A DNA stretch of 64,000 nucleotides, from assembly GCA_023014485.1 (NCBI GenBank), contig JAJOZX010000944.1:467501-531500 (forward strand), read 5' to 3'. Positions 62,967 through 64,000 of this stretch are shown here, in pieces; within the stretch, counting starts at the first letter, position 1; every line of letters starts with the position of its first letter. The translations under genes were made by a program, and so were the position numbers. The stretch comes from Bathynomus jamesi (lineage: Eukaryota > Arthropoda > Malacostraca > Isopoda > Cirolanidae). Below the pieces are notes generated by a model. That model was given only the letters and a program-made list of their open reading frames with translations, was not told where the DNA came from and searched no databases.

Positions 62967-64000
62967 TAAGTTTATTTATTCATTGCAGCAGCAACAGTGG
63001 ACGATGTTAGACCTTGCATGTAGGCATTTGTTGTGAATTTACCGCCATGTATGCTTGGCCACTGATCAATGGCTTTCTGTGATCATTACAGCAGATCTAG
63101 TGCCTGGAGCTGGACCCTCCTTCACAATTCTGCACAGCTTAGTCAAATGAGATGCTTAATGGATCCTTTGTGTTCAACAATGTAACCAAGAATGGAGAAT
63201 GTCCCTTCAGCTGGTGCTTCACTCCAGGCAGTTGATCCATCTTTATCAAAATGCTTTAATCTCTGTGATTCCTTTCCACAGCTGTTCTATATATTCTGTC
63301 AGCCAATTTATCACGAGTCTTTTGTAAAACTACTTTCAGATCTGGTTCTGGATGGTCTAGCAACTTCAGCAACCTGGTAGTAATCAGAACGTTTCTTGAT
63401 GTATTTGTAAACTTCATTTAGGATGTAATCCTCAGCTGTTAGTTCCTTTTGCTGCCCTGTGGTATCGTGCTTAAATTCAGAAACTACATCATTTGCATTT
63501 CCTCCATTAGCTAATTTGGAAATTGTTTCCATCACTCTTAACATAACAGTTTTCCCTCCTTCTTTATAAAATATATTTTCTACAAATTCTGCACTAACTG
63601 TGGTTTTTTGAGCTACTTGCAACATAATCTTTGTTACATAGGAAATCAATACATAGAACTTGGCACTAATTTCTTTCTCTTGTGGATGATAAAAAAAAAC
63701 ACATTTTCCACAAATCTGTCAAATTGATCAAATTCGTAATTAACCATGCGAGTATCAGATTTGAGTTTTGGTCTCTTAAAACCAATGATATTGTCAAGAA
63801 CCATATTGGTATAGTCAAGGCCTGATCTCAGATTTGAAGAGTGATTCTGAATAAAGTCTAAAAGCTCACTTAGTTTACAAATTTTCTTCAATGCATCAAC
63901 GTGGGCTCTGTTCACAAGATGCATTAAGTCCCATCGAAATTTGAAATTTTCTCCAAACAACTTTTTCATTTCGTTTTTAAATGGCTCGTTGTCCTTACAA
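62967..64000 (-). pseudogene. hAT-like transposase-derived gene, runs off the edge
   Basis: On the minus strand from the edge: MKKLFGENFKFRWDLMHLVN, RAHVDALKKICKLSELLDFI, GLDYTNMVLDNIIGFKRPKL, YEFDQFDRFVENVFFF (63969-63700). A shift in an A/T homopolymer near 63690-63700 follows. Next come ISAKFYVLISYVTKIMLQVA, VMLRVMETISKLANGGNAND, EDYILNEVYKYIKKRSDYYQ (to 63311), and after more shifts WSEAPAEGTFSILGYIVEHK and TTNAYMQGLTSSTVAAAMN near 62975. The FRWDLMHLVNRAH and FKRPKL segments resemble the RNase-H-like region of hAT-derived proteins; I am not certain of the family. The reading ends at a consensus splice donor (AAGGTGAGT). Several breaks make it a pseudogene unless the sequence has errors. 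Confidence 0.6.

Overview
This window reads as a gene-poor, AT-rich stretch of an animal nuclear genome. I found no intact host gene. Nearly everything recognisable is transposable-element (TE) material: hAT and Tc1/mariner DNA transposons with their short non-autonomous derivatives (MITEs), at least four non-LTR retrotransposon (LINE) families, a dimeric tRNA-derived SINE, long palindromes, and very abundant (TA)n and (CA)n microsatellites. The TE protein types are ones common in arthropods. The mix of a DUF4817-type mariner, Mos1-like mariner ends, CR1/jockey-like LINEs and dense (TA)n fits an arthropod, most likely a decapod crustacean. That placement is inference; no single-copy marker was seen.

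Layout. 0-17 kb is mostly unique AT-rich DNA with scattered MITEs (890-2239; a nested hAT pair at 5449-6130; 12592-12774), SINE copies and a 5S rRNA-like patch. 17.1-20.7 kb holds the most distinctive object: a 3.5-kb DNA transposon with about 327-bp terminal inverted repeats (TIRs) around a long, frameshifted transposase-like protein that I cannot place in a named superfamily. 20.8-23.1 kb has a mariner foldback element and an internally deleted mariner. 23.1-32 kb has LINE-B copies interrupted by a hAT element and a MITE. 33-46 kb is a dense series of hAT MITEs with clear 8-bp target-site duplications (TSDs), a mariner relic, and LINE-C 3' ends. 46-55 kb contains twin mariner deletion derivatives, a four-element nest (mariner containing a LINE containing two hAT elements), and three palindromes of one family spread over 34-55 kb. 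57-64 kb has a hAT relic expanded by a 24-bp minisatellite, SINE and LINE-B copies, the best-preserved LINE (CR1-like, minus strand), and a decayed hAT-like gene running off the right edge.

Interactions. The SINE and LINE-B share a 3' tail sequence followed by (TA)n, the expected signature of a SINE that borrows a LINE's machinery. The (TA)n tracts in turn offer TA target sites, and several mariner-type and hAT-type elements sit inside them. Three partly coding, internally deleted transposases (43374-43748, 46394-46687, 53509-53802) remain open. For orientation: LINE-A is the CR1-like family at 61-63 kb; LINE-B is the multi-copy family sharing its tail with the SINE; LINE-C is the family ending in an ATTATC-type repeat; LINE-D is the jockey/I-like element nested at 49-52 kb. 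All boundaries, TSDs and frameshifts were read by eye.
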